From Bradyrhizobium sp. WBOS07 (GTDB lineage: Bacteria > Pseudomonadota > Alphaproteobacteria > Rhizobiales > Xanthobacteraceae): a DNA stretch of 64,000 bases. A program made the translations under genes and the position numbers. The notes below the pieces were generated by a model, which saw only the letters and a list, made by a program, of their open reading frames with translations, searched no databases and was not told the origin of the DNA. The DNA lies in assembly GCF_024585165.1 (NCBI RefSeq), contig NZ_CP029008.1:6653501-6717500 (forward strand), read 5' to 3'. Shown here piece after piece: positions 17,791-29,000 of this stretch (positions are counted from its first letter, which is position 1; the number at the start of each line of letters is the position of its first letter).

Positions 17791-19878
17791 TTACCGACCG
17801 GTGCCGCGGCCCTGTGCACTGTTCGGCGGAGAGACGACCGTTCCGGGCGCAGGAGCCCGGATTTCCTTCCTTTGAAGAGCGGCTGAATCCCACTCCGAAA
17901 TCAGATTGTTCACCATGCTCTTTCCTTCCGCGGACGCCGACTGATAGGCGGCAACAAGAGCGGGGCGGAGATTGGGCTGTTTGGTCAGGGCAATCTTGAT
18001 GTCACGCTGCACGAGTTCACGCAGTTCTGGTTCGTTTGTCGCCGAGACCTCGCCGAGAGCGACAGTCAACCGTAGCGGAAGTAAGGCCAAATCGCTTGGC
18101 GCTGTGTAGTACGACAGTTTCAGCAGAGCTGCGACGTCGTATTCCGCCGATCTCTGCTCCTTCGAGAGCGCCGCAAGCTTGAGCCAAAGATCACCTCGTA
18201 GCGGTGAGTACTGTAGTGCCCGTGCCAATGCAGTCGGCGCAGCCGGATCGGCTCCGATCTCCGGCTTTGACGCTGCGGCTTCGTTGGCGATGGGCAACTG
18301 TTCAAGAACAGGTGTCCTCGGATGCAAATCGCCGCCCCCGCGCAGTGAGCCCGAAAGCGGCGCCCCTACGGACGCCTGGCGTGCCGCTTGGTTGGCGGAA
18401 GGCGCTTCAAGCGGCAATCCGCCCGGATACCGCGGGTGAGCGTATAGCCAGACCGTTTGCGCGCACAGGGCGACAGCGACAGAGCCCAATCCAATACGCA
18501 TGGATCCATTGCCATATTGGCGGGCTGGCTTAGATGCCGGATCCGAACTATCCGGCTCACTTACGGAGCGCGTTGATTGCGGTGACAAGGCCGCAGTAGC
18601 CGTATCACGCTGGCTTTGGGCAACCGCCAACCCTAACGTGGCGGCAGCCAACAGCGATGTGCCGAACTCGAGAATGCCGTCCTCAACCAAGGCCAGCATG
18701 GCTAGCGCAGCCGCAGCACCGGAACCAATAGCGGCGTAGGCGTAGTCCCGCTTTCGCTGCAGGGAACATCTGAGCAAAGCCGAGGCGGCAAGTACCGCAA
18801 CTATCAACAGCCCATACAGGAAAGGGCGGCCCATTTCGATGGCGATGACGGCGGCAGCGGTCGGCCGCTCTCGCGATGAGGGCCCTCCGATATCGCGATG
18901 GATCGGCAGCAGCGCCAGGTACGTTCCTGCACCGGACCCAACCTGGCCGGCATCTTGCAGCATCCGTTCAGTCGCCGCCGGGTGCTGCGCAGATAGGGCG
19001 ATCGCGAGATCGGTATTCGGCCTCACCGGCAGCAGGGTGAAGGCCGCCAAAAAGAGAATTGCGGCCGTGGCAAACACGCTCGCCATTCCCCAAACCCCAT
19101 AGAACCAGTTCTGGATCGCGAACGCGGCGAAAACGATTCCCGCTCCAAGCAGTGCAGCTATGGCGGTTCCCGTCCCGTCTGCCCTGGCAAGGATCGCCGA
19201 CAGACAGAGAAACGTTGCCAGCATTGCGAACGATAAGGGCGCCGCCAGCCGAAATGAGATTTGCTTGGCCTGGCGGCGTTCCTCGAACGCGCGGGCCGCC
19301 ATCGCTGCCGACATAACCAAGCCCAGCACCGACGGTGCTGCGTCGGTCACGTCGGGTACGGGATTGCCGCCGGGCGAGAGACCGTCAGCTCCCATTATCT
19401 GTCGCATTAGCAAGTACGCACTGACGATCGCTGAGATCGAGACCAGCATGCTGAGGAGTTGCCAGGCGCGTTGTCTATCCAGCGCGACGATGGCCGCAAT
19501 GAGCGCGAGGGCGACAGCAGCAATGTATTTCGAGAATGCTTGCACGGTTGCGCCGATGTCCACCGTGAGCCGTTCAGAAGGGGGGGCATTCAATGCGGCC
19601 GATGCGGCGGCCCATATCGGATTGCCGGCCCCGTGGATCGGAATTGGAACGAGTTGAACAGTCATGTAGACCGCCGGTACAACGAGAATGACGAGCAGAA
19701 ACAGTCGTAACCGTCGTACCAGGCGCGCGATTGCGAAGGATGAGGTGAAAACTGCGGCTGCCAGCACCGCGATCGCGAGAAGAGCAGGACAAAGAACTTG
19801 CGCTTGCGGAAACTCGGGTGTTGCAAAAGCCGCGGCGACGGACACCAAGAGTGCCACAATCAGAAATTTGTCCAGCAT
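17791..19878 (-). CDS. O-antigen polymerase/ligase-like membrane protein
   Basis: A 695-residue protein with about eleven hydrophobic segments in the first ~430 residues and a soluble C-terminal region (TPR-like helical character, SPLRGDLWLKLAAL) anchored by one more helix near residue 460. Before the last helices comes GSGAGTYLALLPIH, then PTAAAVIAIEMGRPFLYGLL, which resembles the GxG-x-F and HN-x-x-LxxxxElG region of Wzy/WaaL enzymes, though the usual histidine is not evident. GAGGGGTGA precedes the start. It lies between the Wzc-like and WbaP-like genes. Polymerase function is an inference. Confidence 0.6.
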   Translation of the reverse strand: MLDKFLIVALLVSVAAAFATPEFPQAQVLCPALLAIAVLAAAVFTSSFAIARLVRRLRLFLLVILVVPAVYMTVQLVPIPIHGAGNPIWAAASAALNAPPSERLTVDIGATVQAFSKYIAAVALALIAAIVALDRQRAWQLLSMLVSISAIVSAYLLMRQIMGADGLSPGGNPVPDVTDAAPSVLGLVMSAAMAARAFEERRQAKQISFRLAAPLSFAMLATFLCLSAILARADGTGTAIAALLGAGIVFAAFAIQNWFYGVWGMASVFATAAILFLAAFTLLPVRPNTDLAIALSAQHPAATERMLQDAGQVGSGAGTYLALLPIHRDIGGPSSRERPTAAAVIAIEMGRPFLYGLLIVAVLAASALLRCSLQRKRDYAYAAIGSGAAAALAMLALVEDGILEFGTSLLAAATLGLAVAQSQRDTATAALSPQSTRSVSEPDSSDPASKPARQYGNGSMRIGLGSVAVALCAQTVWLYAHPRYPGGLPLEAPSANQAARQASVGAPLSGSLRGGGDLHPRTPVLEQLPIANEAAASKPEIGADPAAPTALARALQYSPLRGDLWLKLAALSKEQRSAEYDVAALLKLSYYTAPSDLALLPLRLTVALGEVSATNEPELRELVQRDIKIALTKQPNLRPALVAAYQSASAEGKSMVNNLISEWDSAALQRKEIRAPAPGTVVSPPNSAQGRGTGR

Positions 19879-19947
19879 ACAACGTCACCCCTCGGGCTTG
19901 AGTCAACGCTTGGACCGGCAGGCTCATGATGCATGGCGAAAGGCCGC

Positions 19948-22281
19948 TCAGGAGCTCGAAAGACCATATCGAACGTAGTGACTGTCATCGTAATAATCGC
20001 TTCGGTGGGCGTCGTATCGGGCCATCGCCCTAATGTCAGTCTTGTTCAGTACTGCGCCGATCAGCGAGTCCGAGATCGTCGGGGCGGTGTGCAGTGCATG
20101 CTGCACGACGTCGATCTTCGTGCGTCCCCATTCGACGACGAGAACGTAGCAATCGATCAGAGGAGCGGTGACCCGTACGTCGACAAGCGGGCTCAGCGGC
20201 GGAAGATCGACAATGATATAGTCATAGCTTTGTCGCAGACGATCAAACAGCCTGCAGATCGAGCCGTCGCACAAGAGTTCGCTTGAGTGAAGTACGGACC
20301 CACGCTGAACGGCCGGAAGAACGGCAAGAGTCGTGTTCGGATCCCGCCATACCGCCTCTTCGAGTGAACGAGTCCCTTTCAAGACTTCAATAATGCCATC
20401 CACGGCCTTTGGGACGAGCCGAGCCGAGAGCGATGGATTCCGAAGATCGCAGTCGACGATGATCACCTTCTTTCCGCTGTGCCCGATAAGTTGTGCCACG
20501 GAAGCGGCAATCGTGGTCTTGCCCTCATTTGGAAGGGCCGAAGTCACGCCAATCACCTGGTTGGGAGTCTTCGCCGGGCTATGGTCGATCGCGATCTTGA
20601 TTGATCGAATCGCCTCAGTGTACCGCGAGAGAGGCATGCTCACGACGGCGCGACAAATGTCCGACGCGCTCGGAAGTATGCGTTGGTTCGGGGCTTCCTG
20701 TGCCTGCTGCGGCCGAGCCGCCGACCTTTGCTGCCTGGGCAAGCTCTGGATCGGCACGAGGGATAGGCAAGGCAGGTCCAGCGCTACTTCTAGCTGTGAA
20801 GACGTGCGGAAAACGCGATCCATGACGTCTCGCACGAAACCTAGGAGCAGTCCCAGCGCGAGCCCTCCCAGAAGACCGAAGCTCAGCACGACCTTCGCTT
20901 TCGGCTTGCTCTTGGTTTGAGCGGCAGAAGCGGGGAAGATGACGCGGGTTTCTGAAATCGGGAAGGTCTCCTGCTGCGCCGAGCCCATATATTGCTGAAG
21001 GAATGTGTCGTAGAGGGCCCGCAGACTCTTCGCCCGACTTTCCAAATCTCTTATCGTCAGCTCTGCCGAGTTCGTGAGGCGCGACTGCGCAATGGCCACG
21101 GAAAGACGCTTTTCGATCTCCTGCTGCCGCTGCTTTGCAAGTTCGGCTTCGCTGCGGCTGATCTCAGAAAGTCGTTTAACCTCGTCCAGAATGGAAACGC
21201 GAAATTCGCGCAGCCTGTTTCGAACGTTGACCACCGCGAGATGATCTCGGCCGACGCGGGCGGACAATTCGGCCTCACGCCTGGCGAGTTCGAGATACTG
21301 CTGGCGTAGCGATGTAATGATCGGACTGCTCATCGCGTCGGAGCCGATGGCGTCCAGATTGCCGATCGAGGATGGTTTTGCCGGGTCGACGCCGAGGAGA
21401 ACTTCGTAGCGCGACAGCTTGGCCGCGGCTTCTGAACTCTGCGCGCGAGCGGTAGCCAGCCGGGTGTTGAGTTCTGTGATCTGCTGCTCGTCGATCGGCT
21501 TTCCCCCGGGCGATACGATGTTATTTTGAGATTTGTAAGCCTCGACTCCACGTTCGGCGGTCAGCGCCTCCTCTCCGAGGCTTCGCAGCCGTTCCTGCAG
21601 CCAAGTCGTTGCAGTTCGCGTGGCTTCAAATTTCGCCTCGAGCTGATCATTGATGTAGGCTCTCGCAATAGCGTTCGCGATCTCTGCCGCCAGCGCTGGA
21701 TCGCTCGCGGTGAATGCGATTTCAATGACGTGACTATAGCCAACTCGACCTGCAGACAGGCGATCCAGAAAGCTTGCAATCGTTGCTTCCGAGGGCTGCT
21801 TCCGCGGAGCAGGTGTCGCACCTTCTGACGGATCCGACCGCCATCGTTGAAGCCACCTGATTAACCAGGACTGCAGCGACCGGCCCTCCCTAAAGTCTTG
21901 GTGATCGGCCAATTTCAACTGCTTGATCACGGTCGCAGCAGTCGCCTGCGATTTGATGATCTGCAGTTGCGTCTCGATCTGGGTGACGTCGAGGAGCGGT
22001 TCGGAAAGAAGTGATTGTTTCTGAAGGAACTGCGCCCTTGGATTTTCGAACAGGACCTGAACCTGCGCCGTATAGGCCGGCGAGACCAATCTCAGGTAAA
22101 CGAGGCTGGCGGCACCTGCGAGGACAGTGACGAAAATGATGATGAGGTACTGTCGCCGTATAAATACCAGCGCAAATTTAATGAGCTCGCCGATGCCGCC
22201 TGTGTTCTGTCGGTTCAGCTGCATCTGAATGGGGGGAGGGAGACGTGACCCATCGTTCTGGAGCGTATTGGTCTGCAGCAT
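19948..22281 (-). CDS. polysaccharide co-polymerase / tyrosine autokinase (Wzc/ExoP type)
   Basis: A 777-residue inner-membrane protein controlling chain length and export. It has a Wzz-type N-terminal domain with a membrane helix near residue 50, long periplasmic coiled coils (about 210-450), a second membrane helix before the cytosolic part, and a BY-kinase domain with Walker A LPNEGKTT (about residue 585) and A' VIIVDCDLRNPS (about 610). The C-terminus has a tyrosine cluster (RYDAHRSDYYDDSHYVRY) typical of autophosphorylation sites. ATG 22281 follows GAGAGAA; a longer frame to 22407 is AT-rich leader. It is first in a minus-strand set. Confidence 0.92.
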   Translation of the reverse strand: MLQTNTLQNDGSRLPPPIQMQLNRQNTGGIGELIKFALVFIRRQYLIIIFVTVLAGAASLVYLRLVSPAYTAQVQVLFENPRAQFLQKQSLLSEPLLDVTQIETQLQIIKSQATAATVIKQLKLADHQDFREGRSLQSWLIRWLQRWRSDPSEGATPAPRKQPSEATIASFLDRLSAGRVGYSHVIEIAFTASDPALAAEIANAIARAYINDQLEAKFEATRTATTWLQERLRSLGEEALTAERGVEAYKSQNNIVSPGGKPIDEQQITELNTRLATARAQSSEAAAKLSRYEVLLGVDPAKPSSIGNLDAIGSDAMSSPIITSLRQQYLELARREAELSARVGRDHLAVVNVRNRLREFRVSILDEVKRLSEISRSEAELAKQRQQEIEKRLSVAIAQSRLTNSAELTIRDLESRAKSLRALYDTFLQQYMGSAQQETFPISETRVIFPASAAQTKSKPKAKVVLSFGLLGGLALGLLLGFVRDVMDRVFRTSSQLEVALDLPCLSLVPIQSLPRQQRSAARPQQAQEAPNQRILPSASDICRAVVSMPLSRYTEAIRSIKIAIDHSPAKTPNQVIGVTSALPNEGKTTIAASVAQLIGHSGKKVIIVDCDLRNPSLSARLVPKAVDGIIEVLKGTRSLEEAVWRDPNTTLAVLPAVQRGSVLHSSELLCDGSICRLFDRLRQSYDYIIVDLPPLSPLVDVRVTAPLIDCYVLVVEWGRTKIDVVQHALHTAPTISDSLIGAVLNKTDIRAMARYDAHRSDYYDDSHYVRYGLSSS

Positions 22282-22578
22282 CGGACATTTCTCTCGGCTG
22301 TCGGCAATCGCGCGGGGGCAATCCCGCGGCAGATATTGGGCCGCTGTCACATTTAAAATAATATATAGGATAAAATTTGTGTTGCCAATTAAATATAGCT
22401 TTGGCATTAATTACGAGAATAATTAATTTGGATGAGGAAGGGTGCGACGGCCGATTGAACCGATGTCTACCGCGAACGGAGCGAAGCGGAACTGGTTGGC
22501 GAAGGCGCTCGGTTCAGGACATTAGGGGAGCAGGGCCGATCGTCCGAGCAATAGCGCTGCGTATCGGAGCGTGCGGTC
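22282..22578. promoter_or_regulatory. AT-rich divergent promoter region, wzc-like / rfbC
   Basis: A spacer between the divergent Wzc-like and rfbC genes. At 22350-22430 it is AT-rich, with ATTTAAAATAATATATAGG and a later ATAATTAATTTGG. These probably hold the promoters for both directions. The rfbC-proximal half is GC-rich and has no gene that I can support. Confidence 0.5.
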
Positions 22579-23136
22579 ATGCTGGAAGTGCGAAGTTTGA
22601 CGATTCCGGACGTAAAGGTCGTCCGATTAAAGCGCTTGTCCGATACGCGGGGCTATTTCTGCGAAACCTTCCGTCGCTCTGCGTTCGCCGAAAATGGGAT
22701 CTCTCAAGACTTTATCCAGGACAATCAGTCATGCTCCGAGCGGGTCGGCACGGTTCGCGGATTGCACTTCCAGCGGCCTCCCTTCGCGCAGGCCAAGCTG
22801 GTTCGCGTGTTGAGAGGAGCCATCCTTGATGTGGTGCTCGACCTGCGGCGTCGGTCGCCGACGTTCGGCAAGCACGTCTCGGTCACGCTGGATAGCGAGA
22901 GTGACGAGCAGTTGCTCGTTCCGAAAGGGTTCGCTCACGGCTTCTGTACGCTCGAGCCTCAAACCACCGTCCTTTATAAAGTCGATGAAGTCTACTCGCC
23001 GGAGCACGATGGCGGCGTCTACTGGGCCGATCCCGAATTGGCAATTGAGTGGCCGGTGAAGGCCGCAGAGGCCCAGCTTTCGCCGAAGGATCGAGCGCTT
23101 CCCACCTTCGGTCAGCTTGCTTCCGTGTTTGAGTAG
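22579..23136 (+). CDS. rfbC: dTDP-4-dehydrorhamnose 3,5-epimerase
   Basis: A 185-residue cupin-fold enzyme, the third step of dTDP-L-rhamnose synthesis. Family motifs are present: [42 protein letters not shown] (the catalytic histidine is in GLHFQ), FAHGFCTLE and [14 protein letters not shown]. Length is normal for RfbC/RmlC. It starts the rhamnose operon and is followed 10 bp later by rfbB. The ribosome site is weak. Confidence 0.95.
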   Translation: MLEVRSLTIPDVKVVRLKRLSDTRGYFCETFRRSAFAENGISQDFIQDNQSCSERVGTVRGLHFQRPPFAQAKLVRVLRGAILDVVLDLRRRSPTFGKHVSVTLDSESDEQLLVPKGFAHGFCTLEPQTTVLYKVDEVYSPEHDGGVYWADPELAIEWPVKAAEAQLSPKDRALPTFGQLASVFE

Positions 23137-23146
23137 AGGACGTCTC

Positions 23147-24205
23147 ATGCGTGTTCTGGTGACGGGCGGAGCGGGATTTATCGGGTCTGCGGTCTGCCGC
23201 CAATTGGCCTTGGAAGCTGAGGCCTCGGTCGTCAATGTCGACAAGTTGACCTACGCAGCCAATTTGGCCTCGTTGGCCTCCATCGACGGTACCAGCCGCT
23301 ATCGATTTGAGCAGCATGACATCTGCGATCAGGAGGCGGTCACTCGCTTATTCCACAAATGGCAGCCGAGCGCGGTTATCCACTTGGCAGCCGAAAGCCA
23401 TGTCGATCGGTCGATTACCGGCTCGGCAACGTTCATCAGTACCAACATTGTCGGCACTTACACTTTGCTGGAGGCTGCCAGGCGATATTACGACGGGCTG
23501 TCGAATCAGCGGAAGAGACAGTTCAGGTTCATACACGTGTCGACGGACGAGGTGTACGGTTCATTGGGGCCGGCCGACTGCTTCCGCGAAGATACCCCTT
23601 ATCGGCCGAGTTCTCCCTATTCAGCGAGCAAGGCGGCCTCCGACCACCTCGCGCTCGCCTGGTACAAGACCTATGGCTTGCCGGTGATCGTGTCGAACTG
23701 TTCGAATAACTACGGACCATTCCAATTCCCGGAAAAGCTCATTCCGCTGACGATTCTCAACGCGATTGAATACAAGCCGTTGCCTGTCTACGGCGACGGA
23801 AGCAACGTGCGGGATTGGCTTCATGTCGAGGACCACGCAGCAGGCCTGATCAGGCTGCTAAGCGATGGCAGGGCCGGAGAGAAGTATAATTTCGGCGGCG
23901 ACAGCGAGCGCTCCAACCTGGAAGTCGTCACCCAGATTTGTGAAACGCTTGATCGATTGCGTCCCGGGCCAGCAGCGAGGCGATCGTTGATTTCGTTCGT
24001 GCCGGATCGTCCGGGACACGACGCACGTTACGCGATCGATGCGTCCAAAGCTCGCAGCGAGCTGGGCTGGCGGCCGACCCGAAGCTTCGAACAAGGTCTC
24101 GCCGAGACGGTGGAATGGTATCTGGCCAGCGGCGCCTGGTGGGCGCGAGCTCGCAACATGGTTTACGACGGCTCGCGTCTTGGCCTTCCAGCCACCCAAC
24201 ACTGA
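23147..24205 (+). CDS. rfbB: dTDP-glucose 4,6-dehydratase
   Basis: A 352-residue SDR enzyme, the second step of dTDP-L-rhamnose synthesis. It has the NAD motif [10 protein letters not shown], the active-site STDEVYG (threonine, aspartate and glutamate of 4,6-dehydratases), and the YSASK catalytic pair. ATG 23147 gives the canonical [13 protein letters not shown] start; the upstream in-frame start at 23117 lies inside rfbC. It is followed 8 bp later by rfbD. Gene order rfbC-B-D-A is a common rhizobial arrangement. Confidence 0.95.
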   Translation: MRVLVTGGAGFIGSAVCRQLALEAEASVVNVDKLTYAANLASLASIDGTSRYRFEQHDICDQEAVTRLFHKWQPSAVIHLAAESHVDRSITGSATFISTNIVGTYTLLEAARRYYDGLSNQRKRQFRFIHVSTDEVYGSLGPADCFREDTPYRPSSPYSASKAASDHLALAWYKTYGLPVIVSNCSNNYGPFQFPEKLIPLTILNAIEYKPLPVYGDGSNVRDWLHVEDHAAGLIRLLSDGRAGEKYNFGGDSERSNLEVVTQICETLDRLRPGPAARRSLISFVPDRPGHDARYAIDASKARSELGWRPTRSFEQGLAETVEWYLASGAWWARARNMVYDGSRLGLPATQH

Positions 24206-24213
24206 GGCTGCCA

Positions 24214-25203
24214 ATGATCGAACGACCGATTCTGATTGCTGGTCGAAATGGCCAATTGGGCAGCTGCCTTCGTGATGCCGCTGCTCTTCGCGGCCTGTCT
24301 GCGGTTGCCCTCGGACGCGAGGAACTCGACCTTGAGGTCCGGGACGGGATCGACAGGACGGTCGCCTCGATCGCCCCCTGTATGATCATTAATGCCGCGG
24401 CCTATACGGCTGTGGACCTGGCGGAGTCCGAGGTCGGAAAGGCCTTCAGCATCAATCGCGACGGCGCGGCTGCGCTGGCGGATGTTGCATGGCAGAGGAA
24501 CGTTCCATTTGTGCACTTGTCCACCGATTACGTCTTCGACGGCGCCAAGCGCGAGGCTTACGACGAGGCCGACGTGCCGGCGCCGTTGAACACATACGGT
24601 GCATCAAAGTTGGCCGGCGAGGCGGCCGTATTGGCGGCGCATCCCCTGGCGACCGTCGTCAGGTCGTCGTGGATCTACAGCTCGATAGGCAGCAACTTCG
24701 TTCGGACAATGTTGCGGCTGGCCGAAACGCGCCCGATCGTAAGGGTCGTTTGCGACCAATACGGAAGCCCGACGTCGGCCGCGGATCTGGCGGCAGCGCT
24801 GCTGAAAATCGCACAGCGGTCGCTCACCGATGACCGCCGCACAGCGGCGGGCATTTTCCATGTGGCCGGCCAGGGAACAACGACCTGGCATGGCTTTGCC
24901 GAGGCAATCTTCGATGGTTTATCCCGTCGGGGAGGGCGACCGCCGACGCTGGAGGCGATCACGACAGCGCAGTATCCGAGCGCTGCGCGCAGGCCTGTAA
25001 ACTCGCGCCTGGAGTCATCCAAAGCAGAACGCGTGTTTGGATTTCGATTACCCTGCTGGCGCCATTCTCTCGAAACCTGTCTCGACCAACTTGTCGAAGG
25101 AGCAGACACCGATGCTGAAGGGAATCGTCCTGGCTGGCGGCAGCGGAACACGGCTCTATCCGATCACACGTGTGGTCAGCAAGCAGCTGCTGCCCATCTA
25201 TGA
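24214..25203 (+). CDS. rfbD: dTDP-4-dehydrorhamnose reductase
   Basis: A 329-residue SDR enzyme, the last step of dTDP-L-rhamnose synthesis. It has GRNGQLGS near the start, [14 protein letters not shown], and the catalytic YGASKLAGE. The family is normally about 290-300 residues. Here the natural end appears near CLDQLVEG, but the frame continues about 30 codons into rfbA, which starts at 25112 in another frame, giving a 92-base overlap. The tail sequence looks non-conserved, so loss of the original stop is likely. Confidence 0.93.
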   Translation: MIERPILIAGRNGQLGSCLRDAAALRGLSAVALGREELDLEVRDGIDRTVASIAPCMIINAAAYTAVDLAESEVGKAFSINRDGAAALADVAWQRNVPFVHLSTDYVFDGAKREAYDEADVPAPLNTYGASKLAGEAAVLAAHPLATVVRSSWIYSSIGSNFVRTMLRLAETRPIVRVVCDQYGSPTSAADLAAALLKIAQRSLTDDRRTAAGIFHVAGQGTTTWHGFAEAIFDGLSRRGGRPPTLEAITTAQYPSAARRPVNSRLESSKAERVFGFRLPCWRHSLETCLDQLVEGADTDAEGNRPGWRQRNTALSDHTCGQQAAAAHL

Positions 25204-26026
25204 CAAGCCGATGATCTACTATCCGCTGTCGACACTGATGCTGGCAGGCATCCGCGAGATCCTGATCATCACGACCCCGGCGGACCGATCCCAGTTCGAG
25301 CGATTGCTCGGGAACGGAAGCCAGTGGGGAATCCGGCTCAGCTATGCCGAACAACCGCGCCCGGGCGGGCTTGCTGAAGCGTTCATTGTAGGTGCCGATT
25401 TCATCGGAACTGATCGCGTCGCGATGGTACTCGGGGACAACATCTTTTTCGGCGGCGGTTTGCGCGAACTGCTCGTGAAAGCCGCGGCCCGCGAGGAAGG
25501 CGCAACCGTGTTCGCATATCACGTGCGCGATCCTGAACGGTACGGCGTTGTTACGTTTGACGACGCCGGCCGCCCACTACGAATCGACGAGAAGCCGAGA
25601 AGGCCGACATCGAACTGGGCCGTCACCGGTCTCTATTTTTTCGACAACCGGGTTGTGCGGTATGCCCGCAGGGTCGAGCCATCCCCCCGGGGAGAACTCG
25701 AGATCACCGATCTGCAAATGCGCTATCTCGCGGCCGGCACTCTCCACGTCGAGCGCATGGGAAGGGGATTCGCATGGTTGGATACGGGCACTGTCGAGTC
25801 GCTTATCGATGCAGGGACGTTCGTCCAAACGCTGGAAAAGCGGCAAGGCATGAAGGTGGCTTGCGTTGAGGAGGTCGCCTTTCGCCAGGGATTCATCGGT
25901 CAAGATCAGCTTCGCGGACTGATTCAGCCGTTGGAGAAGAGCGGATACGGCAGGTATCTGAATGAACTCCTGCGCTTGCCCGGGATGCCTACCGACGTCG
26001 CAGCCGACGCTGATTTAAATCTGTGA
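25112..26026 (+). CDS. rfbA: glucose-1-phosphate thymidylyltransferase
   Basis: A 304-residue enzyme, the first step of dTDP-L-rhamnose synthesis (dTTP plus glucose-1-phosphate). It has the nucleotidyltransferase signature [37 protein letters not shown] and the FAWLDTGT motif. Length is normal. The start lies inside the 3' part of rfbD, with AAGGAG ahead of it. The stop is followed at once by an AT-rich promoter-like island, so the next gene may have its own promoter. Confidence 0.95.
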   Translation: MLKGIVLAGGSGTRLYPITRVVSKQLLPIYDKPMIYYPLSTLMLAGIREILIITTPADRSQFERLLGNGSQWGIRLSYAEQPRPGGLAEAFIVGADFIGTDRVAMVLGDNIFFGGGLRELLVKAAAREEGATVFAYHVRDPERYGVVTFDDAGRPLRIDEKPRRPTSNWAVTGLYFFDNRVVRYARRVEPSPRGELEITDLQMRYLAAGTLHVERMGRGFAWLDTGTVESLIDAGTFVQTLEKRQGMKVACVEEVAFRQGFIGQDQLRGLIQPLEKSGYGRYLNELLRLPGMPTDVAADADLNL

Positions 26027-26070
26027 TTTCTATTTAAATAATTGACTGGCGCTTCATATTTAATTTAAAT
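26013..26070 (+). promoter_or_regulatory. cluster of three ATTTAAAT palindromes
   Basis: Three perfect copies of ATTTAAAT lie at 26013-26020 (inside the last codons of rfbA), 26032-26039 and 26063-26070, within 58 bp, directly before the giant secreted-protein gene. Such words are rare in this GC-rich sequence. They may be part of a promoter, an H-NS-family nucleation site, or an operator for an unknown regulator. Confidence 0.45.
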
Positions 26071-29000
26071 GCTTTACCTGCGAATTGGTAGGCTGACCAT
26101 GTTATATCAAAAGGCGAGCGTTTTTTATCGAGCAAGGCCTCTCCTCTGGGGGGAGAGCGATTCCAGCGAGAGTGATCTGCTCCCGTCGGGAGTGCCGCCC
26201 TGGAATGCGTCCTGGAGCGGCGGTTTAGCCGCCCGGCAGGTGTCCGATCTGCGGGGCGCGATTGGGCCTTCACGTTCCAGGACCGGTGCGACGCATTGGA
26301 TCAGCTCGAGCGGCGGATATTGGAACGTCGCTGCGAACTGGAGTGGCGGGATTCCGGACGCCGGGTCCGCCGCCTTCATCGACGCGCCGGGATCTTATGT
26401 TGTCACAACCAGGGGCAATGTTGATGTCGGCAGCCTGACCGTTGATGCGGGTGCGACTGTTGCGCTCGGACGAGAGTCTTCCTTTGTCGTTGAAGGTGAC
26501 ACCATCAACAACGGCAGCATAAAGCTCGGACCGTCCGGCGGTGAGGGGAGTGCTGCAGCGGACTTCAAGGGCGACGTCCGGGGAGCGGGTGACTTCGCGA
26601 TTGCCGATAGATCAGTTCTTGAGATCAGAGGGGCGGTCTCCGGGCACCTCGCCAACGGTTCATTCTCTGGCATAACCGTCTCCTTCGAGACGGACGTCGG
26701 CACCCTGGTGCTCGATCGCTCTGCTGAATTCCATGGCCTGATCGGAAGCTCATCGCCGGATCGGCCGCTTTCAGCCGGCAATCTGATTGATCTCAGGGAT
26801 TTCGCCTTCACGTCGACGATGTCAGCATCCGTCCATTACGACCGGAGCTCAAACATCAGCACGGTCGATTTCAGCAATGGAGCTGGCAATGTCACCCTGC
26901 TGGTCTCTGGCCAGGACTCGAACTGGACCTTTGCAAGTGATGGGCAGGGCGGCACAGCCGTTGCAGATCCAGTTACGAACCCGATCGTTCTGGAAAATCA
27001 GAAGCAAGGCACATCGCCGAACATCTGGCAGATTGATGTTGGCGCAAACTCGACCAGGATCCAGGGGTTCACGACGGCGATAAGCACCAATGTCGGCGGG
27101 GCCGTCCAATTCAAGGTCGATAACCAAACAGGCACGCCGAACTATCGCATCGACATCTACCGGCTTGGCTACTACGGCGGCAACGGTGCCAGGCTGATTA
27201 CGACGATGCAGCATCAGGCTGCGACCTCCGTCGTGCAACCGGCGCCGTTGAAAGACAGCTCGACCGGCCTGGTCGATGCCGGCAATTGGAGCGTGACCGA
27301 TACCTGGAACGTGCCGACGGACGCGGTTTCTGGCGTGTACATCGCCAACGTGATCGAAGGAACGCAGGTGTTTCAAATTCCATTTGTGGTCCGCAATGAT
27401 GCATCGCAAAGCGCGATCGTGTTCCAGACCGCCGATCAGACCTGGCAGGCCTACAACCCGTGGGGCGGGGCCAATCTCTACTTCGGCAACGGGCCTGGCG
27501 ACGGCGGCTCCGCTTACGCCGTGAGCTACAATCGTCCGATCACGACGCGCGACGGCGGGCTCGGGAGCTCTGCCAACGACATGGTGTTCTCGGCCGAATA
27601 TCCGGCGATCTACTGGCTCGAGCAGAACGGATACGACGTTTCCTACATTTCAGGCATCGATGCTGCCACCAACGGATCGCTGCTGCTCAATCACCAGATC
27701 TATATGGATGTGGGGCATGACGAATATTGGACCGACAGCCAGTTCGCCAACGTCCAGGCGGCCGGCCGTGCCGGTGTCAATCTGGCCTTTCTGAGCGGCA
27801 ACGAGGTGTACTGGCAGACCAGGCTGGCTGCCAGCATTGATCCCAGTCAGACCGCCAATCGGACTTTGATCTCGTACAAGGATACCCATGCCAACCAGTT
27901 GATCGACCCGACAGGGACGGCGACGGGAACGTTCATGGACGCGCGCTTTGCTTCGACCGGAGGGATGTCAGGTATCCCCTCCAACGCGCTGACCGGAACG
28001 GTCTTCCAAGTGGACGGGGATTCTTACGGCGCGATCGAGATCCCGTATGGGATAACGCAGTTGAGGCTCTGGCGCAACGCGCCGATTGCCGGGACTGCTG
28101 AGGGCCAGACTGCGTCTCTGACGCCAAACCTGCTCGGCTATGAATGGGATGCGTCACCGGACAACGGCTTCCGCCCGGCCGGTCTGGTCAGTGTCTCCTC
28201 GACCACTGTGCAAACCACAAAATACCTGCTCGATTACGGCAACACGACCGGCAACGGTACAGCCACTCACAATCTGGTTCAGTTTCGTGACCCGGTGAGT
28301 GGTGCTCTTGTCTTTGGCGCCGGTACTGTATTCTGGTCCTGGGGCCTTGCGTCGGATCATGACCAGCACAACATCGCGCCCCAGACGCCGACCGATCGGA
28401 ACGTCCAACAGGCCATGGTCAACCTGTTCGCCGACATGGGCGTGCAGCCTGCGACGCTGCAGGCCAGCCTGGTGATTGCGAGCCAATCGACCGATCACAC
28501 TGACCCGACGTCCACGATCACCAATCTCTCCGCCACGAGCGTCGTGGAGGGGCAGTCCATCACCGTAACCGGAACGGCAAGCGATGCCGGTGGGCTCATC
28601 GGCGGTGTTGAGGTTTCGTCCGACGGCGGCAGCACCTGGCATCCGGCCAACAGCACCGTCGGCGTGTCCAATGCCAACTGGACCTATACGTTTGCCGCAG
28701 GCGCGCCGGGGCAATTGACGATTCGGAGCAGGGCCGTTGACGATAGTTTGAACCTCGAAGCCCCAGGAGGCGGCGTTGCCTACACGGTGACCCCTTCTTC
28801 GAATCTGACGATATTCAGTCCAACGGACACGCCGGCGGTCGTCGATACGCCGGACGCCGCTGCCGTGGAGCTCGGAGTTAAGTTCGTCACCGCCGCGCCG
28901 GGTGATATTACAGGCATCCGGTTCTATAAGAGCGCCCAGAATACGGGAACGCATCTCGGCAATCTCTGGACTTCGAGCGGCACGCTGCTTGCAAGCGCAA

